From Leptoclinus maculatus (lineage: Eukaryota; Chordata; Actinopteri; Perciformes; Stichaeidae), in the NCBI GenBank assembly GCA_032191485.1, contig JAVDOI010000019.1:5303607-5367606 (forward strand): a DNA stretch of 64,000 bases. The letters run 5' to 3'. The notes below the pieces were generated by a model that saw only the letters and a list, made by a program, of their open reading frames with translations, did not search any database and was not told the origin of the DNA. The position numbers were made by a program, and so were the translations under genes. Shown in pieces: positions 18,656-32,476 of the stretch (its first letter is position 1; each line of letters opens with the position of its first letter).

Positions 18656-20190
18656 CTGAATCATAATGAATCACAACCCCTAAATCATTATACGCATCTC
18701 CAGATTCATGCCATTATATAGTCTTATTAATAATAATAATATTCAAGAAGGTTTGACTGTGTATGAAATGCAAATGACCAAATAAATGCATGAAAGCTAC
18801 CCCATCATTTGTAGCTGTAACTAAGGGACATCATATTGACTTCAAAGCAGAACGATCTGGGATGATATGCAACCACTTCCATGCAAAAGACATAAGACAT
18901 GTCACTTATGGTTAGTTTGATACAAGGATGTTCATTCTGATAATGTGAACTTCACATAATGTGAGATCCAATCCAACAGCCTCATCTGTAGCACCAGTAA
19001 CTTGGTGTTCATGTAGAACACGTTCACATGCAAATGCACATAAAACCAACGGAGACGTGCGTGTTTATTTAACGTTAACGTGATTCAAATGAAGCACCGG
19101 GTCCCGGTCATATCTTGTTGTTCTTTCGTTACGTGTCCGTAAAGTAACAGAGTATCTCTAGTTCACCTTAACTGGCCGCTGGTCAGCCTCTATATTCACT
19201 GACCTACAGTAGTAAGCGATAACTCATTTTATTTGAATGCACGGTCGTGTTAACTTATGATACTTTTGGTCACAAAAACGCATCAAAGTCGGACATGAAT
19301 TAACCGGTATGAACCGTTAACGGCTCCAGATTACAACACGTTAGCATGTTAGCATAACAAACTCATACAGAAGTCCGACTTCGACACAATAACACAAAAG
19401 AAACACAACTGACTTCATCTTCATAGCTTTCAAGTGAATGTCAGACAGCCCAGACTAATTATCATGACATTTGAATTCATTGTTATTCATCTTAATGACT
19501 TACCGTTTCACGTAAGGCTGAGACCGACTGACTGACTAACACCGGAGAAAGTCTGTCATTCGCAAAACGGCGCCACAGCGCTGCTGGTGGCCAAAGATAG
19601 AGTATACATTTATATATATATATATATTAAATGTATTTTATTTAACAGATGGCATTTCTCTCTCAATCGTGACCAAATGGTCAGCTGGAACATGCATCAA
19701 ACTAAAACATGTTTGTCAAAAATATGTAGAGCGATTCAAAAATATGAATAAATCGCCACACTTATTGCTTCAATCAGTTTCATGACATAATTAACATTCA
19801 AATAATAAACTCACTATAATGTGACTGCCTAATATGAATGAAAGAATGAAATAAAATACCCTATTCATAAGCTGTGTTAACATTGCAGGCCACTAAAATA
19901 CATATCACCTTCACATTATGTTACTACACAACTAAGCTAGCTATTGTAAACATTAGCTAAAGTAGCAACGTTAGCTGTTGGAACTGTTGGTAATTACCCA
20001 CAATTCCAAGGGGCAGCCTCAGCCACATTAATAAAGCCAAGAACCTAAAAATGAAAGCAATTTAAAATGTGAAAACAGTCTCTGTGAAGTTAAATTGAGC
20101 CAGAGATGTAGTCAGATATGAAAATATCCAAAGAACAATAACTGGCACCCTCAGTTAAAAGGGTTTGACATTGTAATACTATAAATAGCA
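18656..20190. other. Non-coding end of copy B
   Basis: Counterpart of 3586-5123, with the same possible 5' exon donor near 19502 and a shorter (TA)n. The AGCTAACGTTAGCT palindrome of copy A is disrupted here. Confidence 0.5.
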
Positions 20191-20196
20191 AATTTA

Positions 20197-20603
20197 GCAG
20201 CATCAGTCGGATCCTGACGGAGAAATCCAAGTGGTCCCTTACGGAACGGAACCGTCATTCTCCCAGGGAAAATAAAATGTTTGTGCATTTGACCTGTAAA
20301 GACAAAGAGTAAAATATATTTTTTTGCTGCAAAACATTTGCATCAAGCAGCCTTACTAATCTTTAACTACCGGTAATAGCCTAATTAGCATTAATTAATA
20401 AACTCATCAACATCTGTGTATGTCACAAAAAAGACAAAATGTGAAAGACAAAAACACTTATTTCAGCATTTATTTATTCAGTTTTTTATTCATTTCTGTA
20501 TTTATACATTTATTTATTTAGTCCTGTATTTATACATTTATTTATTCTTTCCTGTATTCATTTATACATTTATTATTGCATTTATTTATACTTAAAAACA
20601 ATT
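20197..20603. repeat. Block matching 6589-6990
   Basis: 407 bases align with 6589-6990, starting at gcagcatcag and ending at aaaaacaatt, with a 5-base accggt-type insertion near 20370 and scattered substitutions. It contains the 5' end of the ORF seen at 6158-6650 (start codon complement at 20255-20257; PFRK for PFGK) and the ATTTATTT stretch. The block is joined directly to the end of copy B, marking a 1.46-kb difference from unit A. Confidence 0.9.
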
Positions 20604-20916
20604 GCTGGAGTTTGCCGGTGGCTCAGCAGCCCCCCGACCAGCACCCCCCCCACCACCTGCCTGCCCAGGTTTTTTGACAGTGGGGATGACACAAGGGCCA
20701 GAAGGAAGTATTGCAGGAGGTGCCATGATGCTGGACAACCTCGGGTGAGGACAGCAACTTATTGCATGGGGTGTGATGTTCCTCTCTGCCACACTGCAAA
20801 AAAGGAATGCTTTTATCTGTGGCACAGTGAAAGGTAACCGCACACAGACAAAGCCCTTCATCCATCCTGCCTTCTGCCATGGACCTGCTGACACCCCATT
20901 ATTATGGGAATAATGT

Positions 20917-20990
20917 AAATAGTGTTTGGTTTGATGTGTGTTTTTACAGTTTTTTACTAAATAGTGTTTGGTTTGATGTGTGTTTTTACA
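20917..20990. repeat. 42-bp period tandem duplication
   Basis: AAATAGTGTTTGGTTTGATG begins at 20917 and again at 20959; the second copy is partial. Confidence 0.9.
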
Positions 20991-21201
20991 TTTTGCACTT
21001 TACAGTTTTTACTAAATTAAATCCGTTCCATTTGGATTCAACATTCAGCTGATTTGTGTGTTTTTTTATGTCTGGTTGAATTTTCAAAAAAAAAAAAAAA
21101 AAGAAAGAAAAAAAAAGCCCAAAACTGCTGTATTAGGATGTATTGAACACCATTAGTAATATACAAGTGAAATATGTAGTTTGGTACATGAGAAAATTCA
21201 A

Positions 21202-21240
21202 ATGGCACACATGGCACACATGGCACACATGGCACACATG
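21202..21240. repeat. 9-bp minisatellite (atggcacac)x4
   Basis: Four perfect units followed by atgg. Translated on the minus strand it gives a CVP repeat, which is an artefact. Confidence 0.95.
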
Positions 21241-23879
21241 GTGCCCAAATGCACATTTTGGAAACCTCGCCTAAACTCTCTGTACTAAAACCTCTAATTT
21301 TGTTCTGCTTCACTTTATCAAAGTCAAACTTTGCAGAGAGTGCACTGCTGACATGTTGTGCTATGATTTGGGAGAGGTGTTAGAAGTGTCAGCTGCCATT
21401 ATTTCAAAGAAATGATGTCAAAAAGTGCTTTGTTTTCAGGCGAACTTGACACTTTTCAATTTGAGCTGTGTGCCATCTTCCTTTCCTCTTAACCAGTAAC
21501 ATATACACAATATTTACACAATTCATACGAGCAACCCCTTCTTAGTGTTATTACTCCATTGAAATTATTCAAATAGACCATGTAGTTAGAGAGTAAGGCC
21601 CCTTTGAGTATGGGTATAGTATTTTCGAGCAGAAGCCTAAAAATGGGGCTAGGTAGGAAAAGGTTAAGTCATGCCTCCACCTACAGCCTCTGCCGGCAAC
21701 CTGCAGTTGCCGCCTCCACCTGCAGGTTACTGGCAGACAGCTGAGGTCAAGCCTCCACCTACAGCCTCTGCCAGCAACTTCTGCCAGCAACCTGCAGATG
21801 CCGCCTCCACCTGCAGATTCTGGCAGACAGCTTATGTCACGCCTCCACCTACAGCCTCTCTCAGTAACCTGCAGGTTGCTGGCAGACAGCTTATGTCACG
21901 CCTCCACCTACAGCCTCTGCCAGCAACTTCTGCCAGCAACCTGCAGGTGCCGCCTCCACCTGCAGATTCTGGCAGACAGCTTATGTCACGCCTCCACCTA
22001 AAGCCTCTCTCAGTAACCTGTAGGTGCAGCCTCCACCTGCAGGTTGCTGGCAGACAGCTTATGTCACGCCTCCACCTACAGCCTCTGCCAGCAACCTGCA
22101 GGTGCCGCCTCCACCTGCAGATTCTGGCAGACAGCTTATGTCACGCCTCCACCTACATCCTCTGTCAGTAACCTGCAGGTGCAGCCTCCACCTGCAGGTT
22201 GCTGGCAGACAGCTTATGTCACGCCTCCACCTACAGCCTCTGCCGGCAACCTGCAGTTGCCGCCTCCACCTGCAGGTTATTGGCAGACAGCTTAGGCCAC
22301 GCCTCCACCTACAGCCTCTGCCAGCAACTTCTGCCAGCAACCTGCAGGTGCCGCATCCACCTGCAGATTCTGGCAGACAGCTTATGTCACGCCTCCACCT
22401 ACAGCCTCTGTCAGTAACCTGCAGGTGCAGCCTCCACCTGCAGGTTGCTGGCAGACAGCTTAGGTCACGCCTCCACCTACAGCCTCTGCCGGCAACCTGC
22501 AGTTGCCGCCTCCACCTGCAGGTTATTGGCAGACAGCTTAGGCCACGCCTCCACCTACAGCCTCTGCAAGCAACTTCTGCCAGCAACCTGCAGGTGCCGC
22601 CTCCACCTGCAGATTCTGGCAGACAGCTTATGTCACGCCTCCACCTACAGCCTCTGTCAGTAACCTGCAGGTGCAGCCTCCACCTGCAGGTTGCTGGCAG
22701 ACAGCTTATGTCACGCCTCCACCTACAGCCTCTGCCAGCAACCTGCAGGTGCCGCCTCCACCTGCAGATTCTGGCAGACAGCTTAGGTCACGTCTCCACC
22801 TACAGCCTCTGCCAGCAACTTCTGCCAGCAGCCTACAGGTGCCGCCTCCACCTGCAGATTCTGGCAAACAGCTTAAGTCATGCCTCCACCTACAGCCTCT
22901 GCCAGCAACCTGCAGGTGCCGCCTCCACCTACAGGTTACTGGCAGACAGCTTAGGTCAAGTCTCCACCTACAGCCTCTGCCAGCAACTTCTGCCAGCAAC
23001 CTGCAGGTGCCGCCTCCACCTACAGGTTACTGGCAGGCAGCTTAGGTCATGCCTCCACCTAAAGCCTCTCTCAGTAACCTGCAGGTGCAGCCTCCACCTG
23101 CAGATTCTGGCAGACAGCTTAGGTCACGCCTCCACCTACAGCCTCTGCCAGCAACCTGCAGGTGCCGCCTCCACCTACAGGTTACTGGCAGACAGCTTAG
23201 GTCAAGTCTCCACCTACAGCCTCTGCCAGCAACTTCTGCCAGTAACCTGCAGGTGCCGCCTCCACCTGCAGATTCTGGCAGACAGCTTATGTCACGCCTC
23301 CACCTACAGCCTCTGTCAGTAACCTGCAGGTGCCGCCTCCACCTGCAGATTCTGGCAAACAGCTTAAGTCATGCCTCCACCTACAGCCTCTGCCGGCAAC
23401 CTGCAGGTGCCGCCTCCACCTACAGGTTACTGGCAGGCAGCTTAGGTCACGTCTCCACCTACAGCCTCTGCCAGCAACTTCTGCCAGCAACCTACAGGTG
23501 CCGCCTCCACCTGCAGATTCTGGCAGACAGCTTAAGTCATGCCTCCACCTACAGCCTCTGCCAGCAACCTGCAGGTGCCGCCTCCACCTACAGGTTACTG
23601 GCAGACAGCTTAGGTCAAGTCTCCACCTACAGCCTCTGCCAGCAACTTCTGCCAGCAACCTGCAGGTGCCGCCTCCACCTGCAGATTCTGGCAGACAGCT
23701 TATGTCACGCCTCCACCTACAGCCTCTGTCAGTAACCTGCAGGTGCAGCCTCCACCTGCAGGTTGCTGGCAGACAGCTTATGTCACGCCTCCACCTACAG
23801 CCTCTGTCAGTAACCTGCAGGTGCAGCCTCCACCTGCAGGTTGCTGGCAGACAGCTTATGTCACGCCTCCACCTACAGC

Positions 23880-26800
23880 CTCTGCCAGCAACTTCTGCCA
23901 GCAACCTACAGGTGCCGCCTCCACCTGCAGATTCTGGCAGACAGCTTAAGTCATGCCTCCACCTACAGCCTCTGCCAGCAACCTGCAGGTGCCGCCTCCA
24001 CCTGCAGATTCTGGCAGACAGCTTAGGTCACGTCTCCACCTACAGCCTCTGCCAGCAACTTCTGCCAGCAGCCTACAGGTGCCGCCTCCACCTGCAGATT
24101 CTGGCAAACAGCTTAAGTCATGCCTCCACCTACAGCCTCTGCCAGCAACCTGCAGGTGCCGCCTCCACCTACAGATTCTGGCAGACAGCTTAAGTCATGC
24201 CTCCACCTACAGCCTCTGCCAGCAACCTGCAGGTGCCGCCTCCACCTACAGGTTACTGGCAGACAGCTTAGGTCAAGTCTCCACCTACAGCCTCTGCCAG
24301 CAACTTCTGCCAGCAACCTGCAGGTGCCGCCTCCACCTACAGGTTACTGGCAGGCAGCTTAGGTCATGCCTCCACCTAAAGCCTCTCTCAGTAACCTGCA
24401 GGTGCAGCCTCCACCTGCAGATTCTGGCAGACAGCTTATGTCACGCCTCCACCTACAGCCTCTGCCAGCAACCTGCAGGTGCCGCCTCCACCTACAGGTT
24501 ACTGGCAGACAGCTTAGGTCAAGTCTCCACCTACAGCCTCTGCCAGCAACTTCTGCCAGTAACCTGCAGGTGCCGCCTCCACCTGCAGATTCTGGCAGAC
24601 AGCTTATGTCACGCCTCCACCTACAGCCTCTGTCAGTAACCTGCAGGTGCCGCCTCCACCTGCAGATTCTGGCAAACAGCTTAAGTCATGCCTCCACCTA
24701 CAGCCTCTGCCGGCAACCTGCAGGTGCCGCCTCCACCTACAGGTTACTGGCAGGCAGCTTAGGTCATGCCTCCACCTAAAGCCTCTCTCAGTAACCTGCA
24801 GGTGCAGCCTCCACCTGCAGATTCTGGCAGACAGCTTAGGTCACGCCTCCACCTACAGCCTCTGCCGGCAACCTGCAGTTGCCGCCTCCACCTGCAGGTT
24901 ACTGGCAGACAGCTTAGGTCACGTCTCCACCTACAGCCTCTGCCAGCAACTTCTGCCAGCAACCTACAGGTGCCGCCTCCACCTGCAGATTCTGGCAGAC
25001 AGCTTAAGTCATGCCTCCACCTACAGCCTCTGCCAGCAACCTGCAGGTGCCGCCTCCACCTACAGGTTACTGGCAGACAGCTTAGGTCAAGTCTCCACCT
25101 ACAGCCTCTGCCAGCAACTTCTGCCAGCAACCTGCAGGTGCCGCCTCCACCTGCAGATTCTGGCAGACAGCTTATGTCACGCCTCCACCTACAGCCTCTG
25201 TCAGTAACCTGCAGGTGCAGCCTCCACCTGCAGGTTGCTGGCAGACAGCTTATGTCACGCCTCCACCGACAGCCTCTGCCAGCAACCTGCAGGTGCCGCC
25301 TCCACCTGCAGATTCTGGAAGACAGCTTAGGTCACGTCTCCACCTACAGCCTCTGCCAGCAACTTCTGCCAGCAACCTACAGGTGCCGCCTCCACCTGCA
25401 GATTCTGGCAGACAGCTTAAGTCATGCCTCCACCTACAGCCTCTGCCAGCAACCTGCAGGTGCCGCCTCCACCTGCAGATTCTGGCAGACAGCTTAGGTC
25501 ACGTCTCCACCTACAGCCTCTGCCAGCAACTTCTGCCAGCAGCCTACAGGTGCCGCCTCCACCTGCAGATTCTGGCAAACAGCTTAAGTCATGCCTCCAC
25601 CTACAGCCTCTGCCAGCAACCTGCAGGTGCCGCCTCCACCTACAGATTCTGGCAGACAGCTTAAGTCATGCCTCCACCTACAGCCTCTGCCAGCAACCTG
25701 CAGGTGCCGCCTCCACCTACAGGTTACTGGCAGACAGCTTAGGTCAAGTCTCCACCTACAGCCTCTGCCAGCAACTTCTGCCAGCAACCTGCAGGTGCCG
25801 CCTCCACCTACAGGTTACTGGCAGGCAGCTTAGGTCATGCCTCCACCTAAAGCCTCTCTCAGTAACCTGCAGGTGCAGCCTCCACCTGCAGATTCTGGCA
25901 GACAGCTTAGGTCACGCCTCCACCTACAGCCTCTGCCAGCAACCTGCAGGTGCCGCCTCCACCTACAGGTTACTGGCAGACAGCTTAGGTCAAGTCTCCA
26001 TCTACAGCCTCTGCCAGCAACTTCTGCCAGTAACCTGCAGGTGCCGCCTCCACCTGCAGATTCTGGCAGACAGCTTATGTCACGCCTCCACCTACAGCCT
26101 CTGTCAGTAACCTGCAGGTGCCGCCTCCACCTGCAGATTCTGGCAAACAGCTTAAGTCATGCCTCCACCTACAGCCTCTGCCGGCAACCTGCAAGTGCCA
26201 CCTCCACCTACAGGTTACTGGCAGGCAGCTTAGGTCATGCCTCCACCTAAAGCCTCTCTCAGTAACCTGCAGGTGCAGCCTCCACCTGCAGATTCTGGCA
26301 AACAGCTTAGGTCACGCCTCCACCTACAGCCTCTGCCGGCAACCTGCAGTTGCCGCCTCCACCTGCAGGTTACTGGCAGACAGCTTAGGTCACGTCTCCA
26401 CCTACAGCCTCTGCCAGCAACTTCTGCCAGCAACCTACAGGTGCCGCCTCCACCTGCAGATTCTGGCAGACAGCTTAAGTCATGCCTCCACCTACAGCCT
26501 CTGCCAGCAACCTGCAGGTGCCGCCTCCACCTACAGGTTACTGGCAGACAGCTTAGGTCAAGTCTCCACCTACAGCCTCTGCCAGCAACTTCTGCCAGCA
26601 ACCTGCAGGTGCCGCCTCCACCTGCAGATTCTGGCAGACAGCTTATGTCACGCCTCCACCTACAGCCTCTGTCAGTAACCTGCAGGTGCAGCCTCCACCT
26701 GCAGGTTGCTGGCAGACAGCTTATGTCACGCCTCCACCGACAGCCTCTGCCAGCAACCTGCAGGTGCCGCCTCCACCTGCAGATTCTGGAAGACAGCTTA

Positions 26801-27060
26801 GGTCACGTCTCCACCTACAGCCTCTGCCAGCAACTTCTGCCAGCAACCTACAGGTGCCGCCTCCACCTGCAGATTCTGGCAGACAGCTTAAGTCATGCCT
26901 CCACCTACAGCCTCTGCCAGCAACCTGCAGGTGCCGCCTCCACCTGCAGATTCTGGCAGACAGCTTAGGTCACGTCTCCACCTACAGCCTCTGCCAGCAA
27001 CTTCTGCCAGCAGCCTACAGGTGCCGCCTCCACCTGCAGATTCTGGCAAACAGCTTAAGT
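23880..27060. repeat. 1,471-bp higher-order repeat, ~2.2 copies
   Basis: The succession of monomer variants from about 23880 repeats from about 25350 with a constant offset of 1,471 and near identity, then starts a third partial copy (for example 23953, 25424 and 26895 begin the same monomer series). Confidence 0.8.
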
Positions 27061-30000
27061 CATGCCTCCACCTACAGCCTCTGCCGGCAACCTGCAGGTG
27101 CCGCCTCCACCTACAGGTTACTGGCAGGCAGCTTAGGTCATGCCTCCACCTAAAGCCTCTCTCAGTAACCTGCAGGTGCAGCCTCCACCTGCAGATTCTG
27201 GCAGACAGCTTAGGTCACGCCTCCACCTACAGCCTCTGCCAGCAACCTGCAGGTGCCGCCTCCACCTACAGGTTACTGGCAGACAGCTTAGGTCAAGTCT
27301 CCACCTACAGCCTCTGCCAGCAACTTCTGCCAGCAACCTGCAGGTGCCGCCTCCACCTGCAGATTCTGGCAGACAGCTTATGTCACGCCTCCACCTACAG
27401 CCTCTGTCAGTAACCTGCAGGTGCAGCCTCCACCTGCAGGTTGCTGGCAGACAGCTTATGTCACGCCTCCACCTACAGCCTCTGCCGGCAACCTGCAGTT
27501 GCCGCCTCCACCTGCAGGCTATTGGCAGACAGCTTAGGCCACGCCTCCACCTACAGCCTCTGTCAGTAACCTGCAGGTGCAGCCTCCACCTGCAGGCTGC
27601 TGGCAGACAGCTTATGTCACGCCTCCACCTACAGCCTCTGCCAGCAACCTGCAGGTGCCGCCTCCACCTGCAGATTCTGGCAGACAGCTTAGGTCACGCC
27701 TCCACCTACAGCCTCTGCCGGCAACCTGCAGTTGCCGCCTCCACCTGCAGGTTATTGGCAGACAGCTTAGGCCACGCCTCCACCTACAGCCTCTGCCAGC
27801 AACTTCTGCCAGCAACCTGCAGGTGCCGCCTCCACCTGCAGATTCTGGCAGACAGCTTATGTCACGCCTCCACCTACAGCCTCTGCCGGCAACCTGCAGT
27901 TGCCGCCTCCACCTGCAGGCTATTGGCAGACAGCTTAGGCCACGCCTCCACCTACAGCCTCTGTCAGTAACCTGCAGGTGCAGCCTCCACCTGCAGGCTG
28001 CTGGCAGACAGCTTATGTCACGCCTCCACCTACAGCCTCTGCCAGCAACCTGCAGGTGCCGCCTCCACCTGCAGATTCTGGCAGACAGCTTAGGTCACGC
28101 CTCCACCTACAGCCTCTGCCGGCAACCTGCAGTTGCCGCCTCCACCTGCAGGTTATTGGCAGACAGCTTAGGCCACGCCTCCACCTACAGCCTCTGCCAG
28201 CAACTTCTGCCAGCAACCTGCAGGTGCCGCCTCCACCTGCAGATTCTGGCAGACAGCTTAGGTCACGTCTCCACCTACAGCCTCTGCCAGCAACTTCTGC
28301 AAACAGCCTACAGGTGCCGCCTCCACCTGCAGATTCTGGCAAACAGCTTAAGTCATGCCTCCACCTACAGCCTCTGCCAGCAACCTGCAGGTGCCGCCTC
28401 CACCTACAGATTCTGGCAGACAGCTTAAGTCATGCCTCCACCTACAGCCTCTGCCAGCAACCTGCAGGTGCCACCTCCACCTACAGGTTACTGGCAGGCA
28501 GCTTAGGTCATGCCTCCACCTAAAGCCTCTCTCAGTAACCTGCAGGTGCAGCCTCCACCTGCAGATTCTGGCAAACAGCTTAGGTCACGCCTCCACCTAC
28601 AGCCTCTGCCGGCAACCTGCAGTTGCCGCCTCCACCTGCAGGTTACTGGCAGACAGCTTAGGTCACGTCTCCACCTACAGCCTCTGCCAGCAACTTCTGC
28701 CAGCAACCTACAGGTGCCGCCTCCACCTGCAGATTCTGGCAGACAGCTTAAGTCACGCCTCCACCTACAGCCTCTGCCAGCAACCTGCAGGTGCCGCCTC
28801 CACCTACAGGTTACTGGCAGACAGCTTAGGTCAAGTCTCCACCTACAGCCTCTGCCAGCAACTTCTGCCAGCAACCTGCAGGTGCCGCCTCCACCTGCAG
28901 ATTCTGGCAGACAGCTTATGTCACGCCTCCACCTACAGCCTCTGTCAGTAACCTGCAGGTGCCGCCTCCACCTGCAGGTTGCTGGCAGACAGCTTATGTC
29001 ACGCCTCCACCGACAGCCTCTGCCAGCAACCTGCAGGTGCCGCCTCCACCTGCAGATTCTGGAAGACAGCTTAGGTCACGTCTCCACCTACAGCCTCTGC
29101 CAGCAACTTCTGCCAGCAACCTACAGGTGCCGCCTCCACCTGCAGATTCTGGCAGACAGCTTAAGTCATGCCTCCACCTACAGCCTCTGCCAGCAACCTG
29201 CAGGTGCCGCCTCCACCTGCAGATTCTGGCAAACAGCTTAAGTCATGCCTCCACCTACAGCCACTGCCGGCAACCTGCAGGTGCCGCCTCCACCTACAGG
29301 TTACTGGCAGGCAGCTTAGGTCATGCCTCCACCTAAAGCCTCTCTCAGTAACCTGCAGGTGCAGCCTCCACCTGCAGATTCTGGCAGACAGCTTAGGTCA
29401 CGCCTCCACCTACAGCCTCTGCCAGCAACCTGCAGGTGCCGCCTCCACCTACAGGTTACTGGCAGACAGCTTAGGTCAAGTCTCCACCTACAGCCTCTGC
29501 CAGCAACTTCTGCCAGCAACCTGCAGGTGCCGCCTCCACCTGCAGATTCTGGCAGACAGCTTATGTCACGCCTCCACCTACAGCCTCTGTCAGTAACCTG
29601 CAGGTGCAGCCTCCACCTGCAGGTTGCTGGCAGACAGCTTATGTCACGCCTCCACCTACAGCCTCTGCCGGCAACCTGCAGTTGCCGCCTCCACCTGCAG
29701 GCTATTGGCAGACAGCTTAGGCCACGCCTCCACCTACAGCCTCTGTCAGTAACCTGCAGGTGCAGCCTCCACCTGCAGGCTGCTGGCAGACAGCTTATGT
29801 CACGCCTCCACCTACAGCCTCTGCCAGCAACCTGCAGGTGCCGCCTCCACCTGCAGATTCTGGCAGACAGCTTAGGTCACGCCTCCACCTACAGCCTCTG
29901 CCGGCAACCTGCAGTTGCCGCCTCCACCTGCAGGTTATTGGCAGACAGCTTAGGCCACGCCTCCACCTACAGCCTCTGCCAGCAACTTCTGCCAGCAACC

Positions 30001-32451
30001 TGCAGGTGCCGCCTCCACCTGCAGATTCTGGCAGACAGCTTATGTCACGCCTCCACCTACAGCCTCTGTCAGTAACCTGCAGGTGCAGCCTCCACCTGCA
30101 GGTTGCTGGCAGACAGCTTATGTCACGCCTCCACCTACAGCCTCTGCCAGCAACCTGCAGGTGCCGCCTCCACCTGCAGATTCTGGCAGACAGCTTAGGT
30201 CACGTCTCCACCTACAGCCTCTGCCAGCAACTTCTGCAAACAGCCTACAGGTGCCGCCTCCACCTGCAGATTCTGGCAAACAGCTTAAGTCATGCCTCCA
30301 CCTACAGCCTCTGCCAGCAACCTGCAGGTGCCGCCTCCACCTACAGATTCTGGCAAACAGCTTAAGTCATGCCTCCACCTACAGCCTCTGCCAGCAACCT
30401 GCAGGTGCCGCCTCCACCTACAGGTTACTGGCAGACAGCTTAGGTCAAGTCTCCACCTACAGCCTCTGCCAGCAACTTCTGCCAGCAACCTGCAGGTGCC
30501 GCCTCCACCTACAGGTTACTGGCAGGCAGCTTAGGTCATGCCTCCACCTAAAGCCTCTCTCAGTAACCTGCAGGTGCAGCCTCCACCTGCAGATTCTGGC
30601 AGACAGCTTAGGTCACGCCTCCACCTACAGCCTCTGCCAGCAACCTGCAGGTGCCGCCTCCACCTACAGGTTACTGGCAGACAGCTTAGGTCAAGTCTCC
30701 ACCTACAGCCTCTGCCAGCAACTTCTGCCAGTAACCTGCAGGTGCCGCCTCCACCTGCAGATTCTGGCAGACAGCTTATGTCACGCCTCCACCTACAGCC
30801 TCTGTCAGTAACCTGCAGGTGCCGCCTCCACCTGCAGATTCTGGCAAACAGCTTAAGTCATGCCTCCACCTACAGCCTCTGCCGGCAACCTGCAGGTGCC
30901 GCCTCCACCTACAGGTTACTGGCAGGCAGCTTAGGTCATGCCTCCACCTAAAGCCTCTCTCAGTAACCTGCAGGTGCAGCCTCCACCTGCAGATTCTGGC
31001 AGACAGCTTAGGTCACGTCTCCACCTACAGCCTCTGCCAGCAACTTCTGCCAGCAGCCTACAGGTGCCGCCTCCACCTGCAGATTCTGGCAAACAGCTTA
31101 AGTCATGCCTCCACCTACAGCCTCTGCCAGCAACCTGCAGGTGCCGCCTCCACCTACAGATTCTGGCAGACAGCTTAAGTCATGCCTCCACCTACAGCCT
31201 CTGCCAGCAACCTGCAGGTGCCGCCTCCACCTACAGGTTACTGGCAGACAGCTTAGGTCAAGTCTCCACCTACAGCCTCTGCCAGCAACTTCTGCCAGCA
31301 ACCTGCAGGTGCCGCCTCCACCTACAGGTTACTGGCAGGCAGCTTAGGTCATGCCTCCACCTAAAGCCTCTCTCAGTAACCTGCAGGTGCAGCCTCCACC
31401 TGCAGATTCTGGCAGACAGCTTAGGTCACGCCTCCACCTACAGCCTCTGCCAGCAACCTGCAGGTGCCGCCTCCACCTACAGGTTACTGGCAGACAGCTT
31501 AGGTCAAGTCTCCACCTACAGCCTCTGCCAGCAACTTCTGCCAGCAGCCTACAGGTGCCGCCTCCACCTGCAGATTCTGGCAGACAGCTTAGGTCACGCC
31601 TCCACTAACAGCCTCTGCCGGCAACCTGCAGTTGCCGCCTCCACCTGCAGGTTATTGGCAGACAGCTTAGGCCACGCCTCCACCTACAGCCTCTGCCAGC
31701 AACTTCTGCCAGCAACCTGCAGGTGCCGCCTCCACCTGCAGATTCTGGCAGACAGCTTATGTCACGCCTCCACCTACAGCCTCTGCCAGCAACCTGCAGG
31801 TGCCGCCTCCACCTGCAGATTCTGGCAGACAGCTTAGGTCACGTCTCCACCTACAGCCTCTGCCAGCAACTTCTGCCAGCAGCCTACAGGTGCCGCCTCC
31901 ACCTGCAGATTCTGGCAAACAGCTTAAGTCATGCCTCCACCTACAGCCTCTGCCAGCAACCTGCAGGTGCCGCCTCCACCTACAGGTTACTGGCAGACAG
32001 CTTATGTCACGCCTCCACCTACAGCCTCTGTCAGTAACCTGCAGGTGCAGCCTCCACCTGCAGATTCTGGCAGACAGCTTAGGTCACGTCTCCACCTACA
32101 GCCTCTGCCAGCAACTTCTGCAAACAGCCTACAGGTGCCGCCTCCACCTGCAGATTCTGGCAAACAGCTTAAGTCATGCCTCCACCTACAGCCTCTGCCA
32201 GCAACCTGCAGGTGCCGCCTCCACCTACAGATTCTGGCAGACAGCTTAAGTCATGCCTCCACCTACAGCCTCTGCCAGCAACCTGCAGGTGCCGCCTCCA
32301 CCTACAGGTTACTGGCAGACAGCTTAGGTCAAGTCTCCACCTACAGCCTCTGCCAGCAACTTCTGCCAGCAACCTGCAGGTGCCGCCTCCACCTACAGGT
32401 TACTGGCAGGCAGCTTAGGTCATGCCTCCACCTAAAGCCTCTCTCAGTAAC

Positions 32452-32476
32452 CTGCAGGTGGAGGCTGCACCTGCAG
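32452..32476. other. Loop-inverted satellite monomer 1
   Basis: The arms CTGCAGGTG and CACCTGCAG are kept while the 7 bases between them read GAGGCTG (32461-32467), the reverse complement of the usual CAGCCTC. Confidence 0.95.

Larger units (their letters stand above)
15071..20190. repeat. Segmental duplication, copy B
   Basis: The second copy of the tandem unit (see 1-5123). Synteny inside the unit is identical, and the two copies share every lesion I found in the sspo F5/8C exon and the LINE, so the decay predates the duplication. After about 19940 it differs from copy A by several indels and clustered substitutions. Confidence 0.95.
20604..21665. other. Linker between the duplication and the satellite
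   Basis: No gene recognised. A 42-bp duplication (aaatagtgtttggtttgatg...) lies at 20917-20990, an A-rich tract at about 21083-21117, and four tandem copies of the 9-mer atggcacac at 21202-21240. The stretch around 21300-21370 (ctgcttcactttatcaaagt, ttgtgctatgatt) has diverged similarity to 6080-6145, so both are probably copies of an unnamed dispersed repeat. Confidence 0.6.

Noticed and set aside
20592..20894. Overlapping minus-strand frames in the linker (85-100 codons)
   Set aside because: No recognisable motif, low-complexity Gly/Ala end, no splice or start support.
21038..21313. Minus-strand frame with a PCVPCVP repeat
   Set aside because: Caused by the atggcacac minisatellite and a poly-A tract.
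22024..23322. 432-codon plus-strand open frame and many similar ones to the window end, read as a Pro/Leu/Cys-rich repeat protein
   Set aside because: Frames are produced by a satellite whose monomer length rotates phase; comparable frames exist on both strands, and there is no start context, splice structure or codon bias.
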